Shown: piece after piece, positions 20,498 to 29,814 of the stretch | Layout: the number at the start of each line of letters is the position of its first letter | Position numbering within the stretch: position 1 is the first letter of the stretch | Origin: Gari tellinella | Taxonomy: Eukaryota; Mollusca; Bivalvia; Cardiida; Psammobiidae | Reading direction: 5' to 3' | Length of the DNA: 64,000 bases | Assembly (NCBI GenBank): GCA_922989275.2 | Contig: OV277870.1 | Location: forward strand, 48,728,356-48,792,355 | Notes under the pieces: generated by a model | Databases searched by the model: none | The model's input: only the letters and a program-made list of their open reading frames with translations | Told to the model about the DNA's origin: nothing | Position numbers and translations under genes: made by a program

Positions 20498-20689
20498 CAG
20501 TAGCTTACTGGTGTTTTGTTGCCAAGTCATAATAGTGATGATAGGGATCATGGATGAAAGCTGCAGCAAGTGATTAAAATCTTATCAACCTTCAGCAAGC
20601 TACTGCAGATTTGGGATATCTGTTGCAAACAGTTTGAAATACAGTCAAAATAACTTGCTACCCATAGAAATTCCCACAGAGGTATGCAG

Positions 20690-21094
20690 GGATGCCATTT
20701 CTGCTTTAACCCTTTACCACATAGCTTGCTTCTAGTTTTGAATACAGATGTCCACTTAAAGCAGGTTGAAAGTAAAGCAGAGTGTGCCTTTAGGCACATT
20801 CTGCTTTACTTTCAGCCTGCTTTATAATTAAGCTTCAATCTGCTAGAATATGAAAAACATTAATTGTAAAACATATTTATGACTGAATAATTAAGAACTA
20901 TTTTCTTCAGTGGAGGAATAAATTAAATGTGCTAAAAAGCGCTTCTATGAGGGAAAGGGTTAAGCTGACACAGCTAGAATATAGAAACTATTTCTTATGA
21001 TCCTTATTTGTGACAGTATAAATTGGAACTATTTTCTTCAGTAGTGGAATAAAGTAAAGGTGTCAAAAGGTGTATTTATGGGGTAATGGGTTAA
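20690..21094 (+). mobile_element. TTAA-A host, right half, split by an inner copy
   Basis: After the inner element the text GCTGACACAGCTAGAATATA ... GGGGTAATGGGTTAA (20964-21094) is the right half of an older copy. Its left side is CATTTCTGC (20697-20705), preceded by CAGGGATGCC that recalls hAT-2. Confidence 0.6.
20706..20963 (+). mobile_element. TTAA-A MITE nested in TTAA-A
   Basis: TTAACCCTTTACCACATAGC to GGGAAAGGGTTAA, tip GTGCCTTTAGGCAC. It lies at the GCTTTAAGCT site of the host. Confidence 0.8.
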
Positions 21095-21483
21095 TTCATC
21101 CTACATGTTAAGCAGTCAGTTTAATGTAAGTTTTGATTATTGTAAGATTTCTATATCAAATAATACCAAATTCAGTTTAAAGTCACATAATGTAAGGCTT
21201 CTTTACTTTATTATATGCCTTCGTATGATATCGAGCGTTTCCGCGTGTATTTGCATAGTAAAATACAAGAGTCTGTATCAGCTACCTTGTATCAGCCACT
21301 TTGTATTTTACTCTGACGTCGCTTTCGGTTTAACGTGACGTCATTTACGTACATGTACAAGTGCCCCGTTATTCTTTGTGGCATACAAAAAATCTTCTTC
21401 TGCTTCAAATAACTAATAAATATTGGATATAAAATGATTTAAACAACTATTTAGTTGTTTCTGGTGTGTATTCAAGGCATATA

Positions 21484-21660
21484 ATAAACACATCACCAGT
21501 TGGCAGTGTGCTACAGAGTGTTGCATTTAGCTTGAGACGTTTTTGGCGGAAACAACTGATCAGACTCGCGCCAAGGCGCTCGTCAGATCGGCTATTTCCG
21601 CCAAAAACGTCTCAAGCTAAATACATCACTCTGTATCGCACTGTCAACTGGTAATGTGTA
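21484..21660. repeat. fold-back element, unrelated sequence
   Basis: Arms of about 75 bp: AACACATCACCAGTTGGCAG, GCATTTAGCTTGAGACGTTT and TTGGCGGAAA pair with their complements. The centre is GCGCCAAGGCGC, with imperfect GATCAGACTC/TCAGATCG sides. It is GC-richer than the surroundings and shares no core with the other families. Confidence 0.65.
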
Positions 21661-21701
21661 TATATCAGCTATCAGTATTTCTCTTGCTGTTTCCTATAAG
21701 A

Positions 21702-21765
21702 AAACAGTGGAGACCCAGATAAGACAGCTCCTTCAGGAGCAGTCTGATTTGGGGCGACACTGTTT
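21702..21765. repeat. TTAA-E-type hairpin fragment
   Basis: AAAACAGTGGAGACCCAGAT ... GGGGCGACACTGTTTTC with tip AGCTCCTTCAGGAGC. Confidence 0.5.
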
Positions 21766-22010
21766 TCAAAAAGTGTTAGTGTTAGCAAAAGGGTTAGTTG
21801 CTTTCATTATAATTTATGTGACTTGTTAAAATGTTTCTCAGGGTTGTTTGTTTAGGTATTTATCCTCTCTTGTACATAATTTATACTGGATAAATATTTA
21901 CCTACCAACCCCTATATAACAGAATGATCCGTTACGAAAGTCAAACCAAAAATGTTTGAAAAAATATCATCTGCTCAAATTGCTGTCAGCTAATACTCTG
22001 AAATTAACCC

Positions 22011-22346
22011 TTAACCTGCTATATATATAGCATCTACATGTATATCCTCCTGCTATATAGCATCTACATGCATATTCTCCTGCTAATTGTATATAGTATA
22101 GATTTCATTATGTTGACACTTTTCGAAAACAGTGTAGACCCTGATCAGACAGCTCCTGAAGGAGCTGTCTGATCAGGGTCTGCACTATTTTCTTATAAGA
22201 TCTGTCTGACATGGGTCTGTACTCTTTCCATGGGAAATGTATCCTTATTTTATAAGCCAATGTAATATTTCAAATGGTAAATGATCAAAGTGGATTGAGA
22301 TAAATTTATATATGAATATTAAGCAGGAGAAACCCAGAAGGGTTAA
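22011..22346 (+). mobile_element. TTAA-E MITE
   Basis: TTAACCTGCTATATATATAG to AACCCAGAAGGGTTAA. Central hairpin CAGTGTAGACCCTGATCAGA / TCTGATCAGGGTCTGCACT with tip AGCTCCTGAAGGAGCT. A 37-bp CTCCTGCTATATAGCATCTA-type direct repeat is near the left end. Confidence 0.65.
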
Positions 22347-22479
22347 CTTTTATTTACATTTACAAACTTTAATTTATAAACAAACTGGAATTCTGGGGTA
22401 GGGTATTATAATCAGAATCTTAAATATTTGGCAGTGTTTTAGAAATATGTATTTAAGTTATTCATGTTCTGCACTGTAA

Positions 22480-22715
22480 ATATACATCAATAGATCTACT
22501 AAAGTAGAAATTGACAAACAGTGTAGACCCTGATGAGATGTCACTTTATTTGGCATCTTGTCAGGGTATGCACTGTTTGTCATTGCATATGAATTTTTCT
22601 GCTGTATGGAAACACATTGCAGTGTTGTTAGATCACCATTGTAATAGCTATAATGAACTCTTCCAATAAGCACATAGGGTGAGTTCATTGCAATACGCAG
22701 GCATAAATGGGTTCA
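22480..22715 (-). mobile_element. TTAA-F MITE
   Basis: The right end ATTGCAATACGCAGGCATAA then ATGGGTTC mirrors the left end of the copy at 42165. Hairpin AAACAGTGTAGACCCTGATG / GTCAGGGTATGCACTGTTTG. The left terminus is not well defined. Confidence 0.55.
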
Positions 22716-23038
22716 GTTCTGCACTGCGGTGTACAGCCCTTGTTAACATAGATATTCATAGTGGGCGGAGATTTATATTTGAGTGTTCAGCAGAATAAAG
22801 ATTAACACAACTTTTAATGTATGTGTAAACAAAGCGCAAATATTTTTATATGTTTACAGAATAATAACACTTTCAGTGAACTTGTATGACTGTTAGAAAG
22901 TATGCAGAAGGATGTTATGTAAAGTTGAATTTTTGGATCGAAGTAAGTGTTTTATTCTCTTATCATGAGATCTTTGCTAAAATAGTTCTGGATCTGTACT
23001 GTTAGCACATTGTATCAGAGCTCAGAATACTGATTTTC
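22716..23038. other. no recognisable feature
   Basis: AT-rich sequence with no element ends or gene. Confidence 0.4.
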
Positions 23039-23285
23039 TTAACCCATTACCCCATAAATATCCCTTTCTACATCTTTAATTTGTCCCTTCAACTGAAAAA
23101 AATTATAAGTTCCACTTTATACAGCCATGAATGTGCACCAGAAGAAATATTTTATATCACCTAGCAGATTGTATCTTTAAGGAGACTGAAAATAAAGCAG
23201 AATGTGCCTTTAGATGCATTCTGCATTCTAACTTCAACATACTTTAAGTGTTCACCTAAAGCCCATGGGATAAATGATGGGTTAA
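23039..23285 (-). mobile_element. TTAA-A MITE
   Basis: TTAACCCATTACCCCATAAA to GATAAATGATGGGTTAA. The core is degraded (tip GTGCCTTTAGATGC). It shares its right TTAA with the next TTAA-C. Confidence 0.7.
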
Positions 23286-23532
23286 CTCTTTCCTCCCTGA
23301 AACTTTAAATGGACAATTCCAGTTTCAATTTTAGTCTAGTCCATTTCTGACGTTTAAGGGTTGTTTTTGTCAATGTTTTGCATTATGACAAACAGTGAAG
23401 ACCCTGATCAGAGGGCTCCTTTCGGAGCCCTCTGATCTGGGTCTTCACTTATTGCACAGGACAAGTGAACTAATGACATGTACACTGTTTGAAAAGGACG
23501 CAAATATGCGGGACTAGGGTTCAAAGGGTTAA
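23282..23532 (-). mobile_element. TTAA-C MITE
   Basis: TTAACTCTTTCCTCCCTGAA to ACTAGGGTTCAAAGGGTTAA. Hairpin ACAGTGAAGACCCTGATCAG / CTGATCTGGGTCTTCACT, tip GGCTCCTTTCGGAGCC. Confidence 0.8.
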
Positions 23533-23533
23533 G

Positions 23534-23640
23534 TCTCCGCAAAAGTGAATGTTGTGACCACTCATAAGAATCGCCTCAAAGAGAAGATTGTAATGAGTGG
23601 TCACAGTACAGCATTTGATAAAAACAGAAGCTATAAATGC
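23534..23640. mobile_element. hAT-1 stem fragment
   Basis: GTTGTGACCACTCATAAGAATCG-type stem and GATTGTAATGAGTGGTCACA without the CAGGGCTCC ends. Confidence 0.4.
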
Positions 23641-23859
23641 CATTGGACACTTTAATCCTGATCTATTAAATTGCTTTACTTTAAGCCTGCTTTAAGCTCT
23701 GCTATTATATTTTAACACTGAATACAGTCTTTGAGAGAAAAGGTTATAGGATTGATTTGTTTCTGATTTGTACAACATGCAGCATGCCTAAGTGTTCAGG
23801 CTTGTTATTAACCTTGTCTAGTCTCTGCCACTTCTGCAAATCTATTTTCAGCACAGTCC

Positions 23860-24130
23860 ATCCTTTCGACACTGAATAATTGTCATCTGCTGAAATTTAC
23901 TACTGCTGAAAATTGATTTCTGCAGAAAGTGACTTCTGCTGATATCATCTGCTGAAAGTATTTTCAGCTGAAATTATTGACTTCTGATGAAAATTGCCTT
24001 CTGATCAAATTATCTTCTGCTGAAATTGTCTGTTGTTAATAGTAATCTGCTGAAATTGTCTTCTGCTTATAAAAAAGTATTTTCTGCTGAAATTGGTGTC
24101 TGCTGAAATTGTCTGTTGTTAGTCATCTTC
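23860..24130. repeat. degenerate TTCTGCTGAAATTGTC repeats
   Basis: Irregular units of TCTGCTGAAATTG and TGTTGTTAGT precede the insertion TTAA-H. They are the older edge of the minisatellite that becomes regular at 25345. Confidence 0.65.
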
Positions 24131-25171
24131 TTAAGGCCTTTCGCATACGGAAGTCGGGTCTTGTGAGCGAGCGGATATGCGTCTTGACGACATAGACTTT
24201 TTCCGTACGTGCTTAAACTAGAAAATTTATATAAAGGAAATGTTGATACGATTTAGTATAATCCTTCATAACGCAGTCAGTAGAGTGATTGACTAGAAAT
24301 TGAAAGGTCATAGGTTCGAGACCCATGCGATCCAATTTTTTTTGTATGTCCGACTTGTCAATCCATAACGCAGTGATCAAGGGACATGTTATGTTTAGTC
24401 TTCGTTGATTAGAATTAGTGATGTTATATACGGTCCAATTATATGTCCACTTACATGTACGTTTTAGTTTAATGAATTACAAGTCAATAAAATCGGTATA
24501 CATGTATACGATTTGATCGAACTATAAAGCCACACAATGAAGCTTATCAATACGTAAACCTTTTCAAGATCGATATTGCCCATTGTTATTATGTTTCAAC
24601 AATATAATTAACCTTGTATGCAAGTCCATGAATAAATATTAATGCATTTTAATGACAGAGTTTTAATTTTAAGGTAGGTAACTGTATCTCAACTTCAAAT
24701 ATCCCACATTTTAATAAGAAAATCTGTTATTACAACAAATCCTGACTGTAATATTTTCTAATTTTTTCAGACTAACTATTTCATTAACCATATATTTGAA
24801 TAAAATGAAAAAAACATACATTGAATGAGTCAGTTTTTTGTAATTCAGATTTTTAGCATTTTGCAAAATTTAAATAGCTGATAACATCTTTCTGAACAGC
24901 TTTATTAAAATTGTTTTTAGCTTTTCTTGTAATGAATATTTTGGACTACTTATTGGGCGAGATTTATAGTCATAAATTAGCTTTATTTATTCTTGAGAAA
25001 AATAAAATCATCAAATTCCAGGTTTTTGTCAGAAAAAGAGACCTTGAAGAAAAACCACACGATAAATGTTGCCTATATTTTCACACATTGTTTCTTAGGC
25101 TATTATCATTCTGCATGAAAAGTTTCATAACACCTTGTATGGAAAGTAAGCGCACCTGCGAAGTACCTTAA
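24131..25171. mobile_element. TTAA-H: 1.04-kb insertion splitting the minisatellite
   Basis: Both sides end in TTAA(G), and the flanking repeat text TCATCTTC|TTAAG|TTGTCTTCTG is restored if one copy plus the insert is removed (compare 25237-25260, uninterrupted). The ends GGCCTTTCGCATACGG and CGCACCTGCGAAGTACC are weak inverted repeats sharing TTCGCA. An 86-codon frame at 24911-25171 has no recognisable motif. Confidence 0.7.
24273..24334 (+). ncRNA. tRNA-like sequence with T-run
   Basis: CGCAGTCAGTAGAGTG resembles an A-box, CTAGAAA an anticodon loop, and GGTTCGAGACC a B-box. TTTTTTTT follows at about 24338, a Pol III-style stop. The 5' half is abnormal, so it is a tRNA relic or SINE, not a tRNA gene. 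Confidence 0.35.
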
Positions 25172-25344
25172 GTTGTCTTCTGTTTAAAAAAGTATTTTCT
25201 GCTGAAATTGGTGTCTGCTGAAATTGTCTGTTGTTAGTCATCTTCTTAAGTTGTCTTCTGTTTAAAAAGTATTTTCTGCTGAAATTGGTGTCTGCTGAAA
25301 TTGTCTGTTGTTAGTTTGTTTTCTGTTTAAAAAAGTATTTTCTG
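25172..25344. repeat. about 80-95-bp higher-order repeats of the same family
   Basis: TTGTCTTCTGTTTAAAAAAG, TATTTTCTGCTGAAATTGGT and GTCTGTTGTTAGT recur at 24077-24130, 25172-25252 and 25253-25318. They bridge TTAA-H and the regular array. Confidence 0.65.
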
Positions 25345-25790
25345 CTGAAATTTGTATCTACTGAAATTGTCTTCTGCTGTTAGTAATCTACTGAAATTGT
25401 CTTCTGCTGTTAGTAATCTACTGAAATTGTCTTCTGCTGTTAGTAATCTACTGAAATTGTCTTCTGCTGTTAGTAATCTGCTGAAATTGTCTTCTGCTGT
25501 TAGTAATCTACTGAAATTGTCTTCTGCTGTTAGTAATCTACTGAAATTGTCTTCTGCTGTTAGTAATCTGCTGAAATTGTCTTCTGCTGTTAGTAATCTG
25601 CTGAAATTGTCTTCTGCTGTTAGTAATCTACTGAAATTGTCTTCTGCTGTTAGTAATCTGCTGAAATTGTCTTCTGCTGTTAGTAATCTACTGAAATTGT
25701 CTTCTGCTGTTAGTAATCTGCTGAAATTGTCTTCTGCTGTTAGTAATCTGCTGAAATTGTCTTCTGCTGTTAGTAATCTGCTGAACTTCT
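25345..25790 (+). repeat. 30-bp minisatellite, about 14.5 units
   Basis: Near-identical units CTGAAATTGTCTTCTGCTGT + TAGTAATCTA differ mainly at one position (CTACTGAAA or CTGCTGAAA). Because the unit is 30 bp (10 codons) one frame stays open for 146 codons with a 10-residue repeat; I read this as a by-product, not a gene. There are no spacers, so it is not a CRISPR array. Confidence 0.9.
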
Positions 25791-26005
25791 AGAATATGTG
25801 AAGGTAGATGTCTGATCTGGGACTACACTGTTTTCAAAAAGCATCCCTTTACAGTAAACCCTCTCTATTTATGACCACTAAATTATGTTAATTGTGTTTA
25901 AAGCAGTATTGGTCACTGCCTAAAGCAAGGTGAAGGAGCTTTCTGTTTTATGTTCACATTGCTTTAAGCTGTCACCTGTCTTTTATGCAGTCAATTATCT
26001 TCCTT

Positions 26006-26257
26006 TTAACCCATTATTCCGTAAATACGCCTTTTTACGCCTTTAAATGATTTCTCCACTGAGGAAAATAGTTCCAATTTATATAGTTATGAAAATTTAT
26101 GATAAGAACTATTTTTCTAAATTCTAGCAGATGATAGCTTAAAGCAGGCTGAAAGTAAAGCAGAATGTGCCTTAAGGCACATTCTGCTTTACTTCAACCT
26201 GCTTTATGTGATCACCTATTTTCAATTCTAGAATCAGGCTATGGGGTAATGGATTAA
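26006..26257 (-). mobile_element. TTAA-A MITE nested in TA-3
   Basis: TTAACCCATTATTCCGTAAA to GGGGTAATGGATTAA, tip GTGCCTTAAGGCAC. Confidence 0.85.
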
Positions 26258-26279
26258 GTGGTTATAATAGAGAGGTTTT

Positions 26280-26472
26280 CAGGGCTCCAGATAAGTAGAG
26301 TTTTTCAAAAACTAAAATCTTTATTTCTGCGTTAAATCCTATGGTGTCACTACTCATTAGAATCGTCTATTCGAGACGTTTCTAATGAGTAGTAACACCA
26401 TAGGATTTGGTGCTGAAATGAGTGAGAAAATGTTGGATTTGTTGGGAAAACTCCCTCTTATCTGGAGCCCTG
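26280..26472 (+). mobile_element. hAT-1 MITE nested in TA-3
   Basis: CAGGGCTCCAGATAAGTAGA ... CTTATCTGGAGCCCTG with flanks GGTTTT/GGTTGT (6 bp, one change). Centre CTATTCGAGAC. It occupies the same spot in TA-3 as the copy at 10193. Confidence 0.8.
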
Positions 26473-26484
26473 GGTTGTACTGTA

Positions 26485-26960
26485 CTCTATTAGCAGGAGA
26501 AGGGTTCAGAGAGGTTATACTGTTCTCATTTCAATTGAAAGTGTTGACTTTTCAATAACAATATATCACCCATGTGTTAAATTCTGTTATTCTTTATGTC
26601 AAGAGCAGTATAAAAACATTTTTACAAATCAAAAGTAATGGCTTTGTAGATAGATCTTTAGGCGGATAATTGGTTTATCACATGTATGAAAGGACAAATT
26701 CCTGACATTTGCATTAGTAAGTTATACAATTTTTGTAAGTCTTTGTATCATCTATTGATAGTTGAATTAATATATTTTCCTATTCATTAAACAGTCAATC
26801 CTGTATATAGCTACTAATTAACAGAAGGCTGATAGGCAGTCTTTAAAACAGGTGGTTGCTTGATGTAGGATAAGAACAATTAAGCATATATTTTATTTTG
26901 CATTCAGCAGTCACCTCGCTCATCTTTAAAGATCCTCTTTCTTTGTCAATGAGTGGTTGC
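26485..26960. other. no recognisable feature
   Basis: Scattered TA-4-like words (AAACAGGTGGTTGCTTGATG near 26850) only. Confidence 0.4.
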
Positions 26961-26962
26961 TT

Positions 26963-27127
26963 AATTGAAACCCATTACTCCATAGATAGATATGCAGTTT
27001 TATGCATTGAATTTATTCCTCCACTTAAGAAAGTAGTTTCAATTTATGAATACCGTATGTATCATAGAAACATTTTCTGTATTCTAGCTGATGATAGCCA
27101 TAGCTTAAGGCAGGCTGAAGACAAGAC
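26963..27127 (-). mobile_element. TTAA-A MITE, truncated
   Basis: TTGAAACCCATTACTCCATA through GCTTAAGGCAGGCTGAAG, then lost. It is followed by a TTAA-B right-stem fragment (GCATCTGAGTTGGATCC, 27143-27160). Confidence 0.6.
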
Positions 27128-27166
27128 ATCGTAAGGTGTGGCATCTGAGTTGGATCCAAACTATTT

Positions 27167-27342
27167 AAGAAATAATAAATTCATACCAGTGTTTTATCGT
27201 GCAATCGAACACTGGTAGGAGTTGAGATGCGTAGTAATTTAGTCACGAGGCCTTTAGGCCGAGTGGTTTAATTACAAGCATCTCAATGACTACCCGCATT
27301 CAATTTCAAGATAAAACACTGGAATTAATTTATTATTTCGAT
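27167..27342. repeat. fold-back element, about 75-bp arms
   Basis: GAAATAATAAATTCATACCA, GTGTTTTATCGTGCAATCGA and GAGATGCGTAGTAATTTAGT pair imperfectly with their complements around the perfect centre GAGGCCTTTAGGCC. It lies inside what looks like a TTAA-B' element whose other end (CATACGACAGCTAAGTATGA, AGGGTTAA) is at 27629-27658. Confidence 0.6.
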
Positions 27343-27815
27343 TCTAGCACATAATTTATTCTTAATATGCACCGAAACAATGGCGCTACATTTCTTGGCG
27401 TATGCATTTTTGAAGCCATATGACGTCAGGTTAGAATGTTACAGCGCTTGAGTGTTTTATTGAGAATTCAAACACAGATACGTCCCTTCTTTGTTTATAT
27501 AGGGGCGTGGGCGAAGTGTGTTAGAATTATATTTATAGCACTCATGTTCAACTTTTTTCCAGTTCAAAAGGCACTATAAAAAGTTTTAAGAAATTGAGTT
27601 GTTTCTCCCACAGACAATGTATTGGAGCATACGACAGCTAAGTATGATAAGGGTTAAGGAACGAGTTTATGTCATAATTCCAGCTGAAAACTATTTTGAC
27701 ATAGGGATTTTAGTATTTGAAAAATTTCACTTATCATGAGCAATGCTTTAGGTAATAATCCCTGACTTCTGTTAAGCTTTTTTGAAAACATGGACTCAAG
27801 TAATCATATGCCAGT
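27343..27815. other. mostly unrecognised; TTAA-B' right end near 27590-27658
   Basis: GACAATGTATTGGAGCATAC then GATAAGGGTTAA is a B' terminus. A 45-bp unit (TTAAGCTTTTTTGAAAACAT) at 27773-27815 is repeated after the next element. Confidence 0.45.
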
Positions 27816-28066
27816 TTAACCCTTTGAGCCCTAGTCACTCATATAGGCGTCTTTTTCAAACAGTGTACATGTGAATAGAACACTTGTCCTATGCAAACAG
27901 TGAAGACCCAGATCAGAGGGCTCCGAAAGGAGCCCTCTGATCAGGGTCTTCACTGTTTGTCATAATGCCAAAAATGGATAAAAACAACCCTTAAAAGCCA
28001 GAAATGGACTAGACTAAAATCGAAACTGGTATTGTTCATTTAAAGTTTTAGGGAGGAAAGAGTTAA
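27816..28066 (+). mobile_element. TTAA-C MITE between two copies of a 45-58-bp repeat
   Basis: TTAACCCTTTGAGCCCTAGT to AGGGAGGAAAGAGTTAA. Hairpin CAAACAGTGAAGACCCAGAT / ATCAGGGTCTTCACTGTTTG, tip GGCTCCGAAAGGAGCC. The flanking unit GAAAACATGGACTCAAGTA ... GCCAGTTTAA occurs on both sides; the second copy has an unfilled GCCAGTTTAAAGC. Confidence 0.8.
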
Positions 28067-28127
28067 GCTTTTGTGAAAACATGGACTCAAGTATTCATGT
28101 TTGCAAATGCCAGTTTAAAGCTTGAGT

Positions 28128-29208
28128 TTAACTCTTTGCATGCTGGTTTTTTAGCTCACCTTACGTGCCAAGGTGAGCTTTTAGGATCGCTGGATGTCCA
28201 TCGTCTGTCTGTCCGTCCGTCCGTCCGTCCGTCCACAATTGTTCGTTAACACTCTAGCAGGTTCAAATCTCATTGGATCTTGATGAAACTTGATCACAAT
28301 GTTTGCCTCAATGAAATCTAGGTCAAGTTCGAATGTGGGTCATGTCCGGTCAAACACTAGGTCACTAGGTCAAATCTTCGAAAAACCTTGTTAACACTGT
28401 GGGGGCTACAAATTTCATTGGATCTTCATGAAACTTCATCAATATGATTGTCTCAATGAAATCTAGGCCAAGTTCGAATGTGGGTCATGTCCGGTTAAAA
28501 ACTAGGTCACTAGGTCAAATCTTCGAAAAACCTTGTTAACACTCTAGAGACTACAAATTTCATTGGATCTTCATGAAACTTCATCAAAATGTTTGCCTCA
28601 ATGAAATCAAGGTCAAGTTAAAATGTGGGTCATGTCCGGTCAAAAACTAGGTCACTAGGTTGAATCATCGAAAAACCTTATTAACACTCTAGAGACTACA
28701 AATTTCATTTGATTTTCATAAAACTTGATGAAAAGGTTAGCCTCAATGAAATATAGGTCAAGTTCAAATGTGGCTTATGTCTTGTCAAAAACTAGGTCAC
28801 TAGGTCAAATCATCCAAAAACCTCGTTAACACTCTAGAGACTACAAAATTCATTGAATTTTCATGAATCTTGAACAAAATGTTTGTCTCATTGAAATCGA
28901 AGTCAAGTTAGAATGAGGGTCATGCCCGGTCAAAAACTAGGTCACACGGTGTACATGGTTACATGGTTACCAGGTGAGCGATTTAGGGCCATAGTGGCCC
29001 TTGTTTTTTTTGTCTGCAACAAATGTCGTCTGCTTACTTTTCTAAAATTTGTATTTTCAAAATATCTTTTAAATACAGGCTCAGAATGGCAAACAGTTTG
29101 GATCCTGATGAGACGCCGCGTTACGCGGCGTCTCATCTGGATCCAATCTGTTTGCAGACGTTATCACCATGGCAGGTATATATCCGCGACTAGCATGCAA
29201 AGAGTTAA
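28128..29208 (+). mobile_element. TTAA-B MITE split by a GTGAGC element
   Basis: TTAACTCTTTGCATGCTGG at 28128 continues after the inserted repeat as TTGTCTGCAACAAATGTCGT, with a complete right part: hairpin AAACAGTTTGGATCCTGATG, tip CCGCGTTACGCGG, and GCTAGCATGCAAAGAGTTAA at 29208. Confidence 0.8.
28146..29011 (+). mobile_element. GTGAGC-type repeat element
   Basis: Starts TTTTAGCTCACCTTACG with hairpin AGCTCACC..GGTGAGCT, then a GTCC(GTCC)n run (28206-28233), then about five 146-bp units (GTTAACACTCTAGAGACTAC, AATGAAATCTAGGTCAAGTT, AAAAACTAGGTCACTAGGTC), and ends CCAGGTGAGCGATTTAGGGC plus GGCCCTTG. T-runs at both boundaries look like target duplication of the T-run in TTAA-B. I have seen this repeat type described as common in molluscs; it encodes nothing here. 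Confidence 0.75.
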
Positions 29209-29521
29209 AATAAAAAAACTTGAAGCTTTGAACTCTGAAGTTCTCAATAAAACTACATGTAGTTGTCTATAGGAAACATTAGATAAACGTTCCTGCACAC
29301 CGATCAGATAAAAAAAAAATCACAGTAACTTGGCATTAATTTTAATGCAAGCTGATGATAACAATTGAAATATCATCTGAACAAAAAGGTAGCAATAAAA
29401 AGTAGAATCTCATGGGCTATCAGTTAAGTAAAGCAGCACTAAGTCATAGATACATGTAATATCTGAATCACTTCTTTCATACTGATGCATGGAAGATCTG
29501 AGTCAGTTCCTAATACAAAGC
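29209..29521. other. no recognisable feature
   Basis: AT-rich; no element ends or gene. Confidence 0.4.
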
Positions 29522-29716
29522 TACAGTCGAACTTCGATATCTTGAACTCGCCTAACTCAAACTATCCGATATGTCGACACATGAACTTCAATCTTTCTGC
29601 TCAGTTGTGTCAAACATACCCGTATTTCTAAGTTAAAACGTGGCTCAACCACGTTTTAACTTTGAAATATGGGTATGTTCGACTTAACCGAGTCGAGATA
29701 ACGAAGTTCGACTGTA
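29522..29716 (+). mobile_element. TA-2 MITE (Tc1/mariner-like)
   Basis: TA-flanked CAGTCGAACTTCGATATCTT ... TAACGAAGTTCGACTG. The inner palindrome is CATACCCGTATTTCTAAGTT / AACTTTGAAATATGGGTATG with centre CGTGGCTCAACCACG. Best copy of the family. Confidence 0.8.
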
Positions 29717-29814
29717 TATGGACTGGTATATTAATAACGTACATTTTATTGCAATACATTTGTAGTAAGTTTGATTTAACCTATTTCTCTATAAATATGC
29801 CTTTCCCCTGTGAA

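Larger units (their letters stand above)
25850..26484 (+). mobile_element. TA-3 MITE carrying TTAA-A and hAT-1
   Basis: TACAGTAAACCCTCTCTATT at the left, ATAATAGAGAGGTTTT|hAT-1|GGTTGTACTGTA at the right. The hairpin is GCAAGGTGAAGGAGCTTTC-like with one arm mostly lost (CTTTCTGTTTTATG, GCTTTAAGCTGTCACCTGTC). Two later insertions account for most of its length. Confidence 0.7.

Noticed and set aside
21256..21345. TGACGTC/TGACGTCA sites as a CRE promoter
   Set aside because: Two short palindromes within 40 bp are not enough, and no transcript unit follows.
25345..25790. Possible CRISPR-like direct repeat array
   Set aside because: Units are contiguous with no variable spacers, and the context is a eukaryotic repeat field.
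25352..25792. 146-codon open frame with 10-residue repeats
   Set aside because: The 30-bp minisatellite unit is a multiple of three and has no stop in this frame; no start context, domain or flanking gene signal supports a protein.
28942..29136. Recurring peptide 'RRRVTRRLIWLQTVC' in open frames at 192, 212, 445, 28913, 28942 and 45116
   Set aside because: It is the translation of the AAACAGTTTGGATCC/GACGCCG hairpin in either direction, not a protein family.
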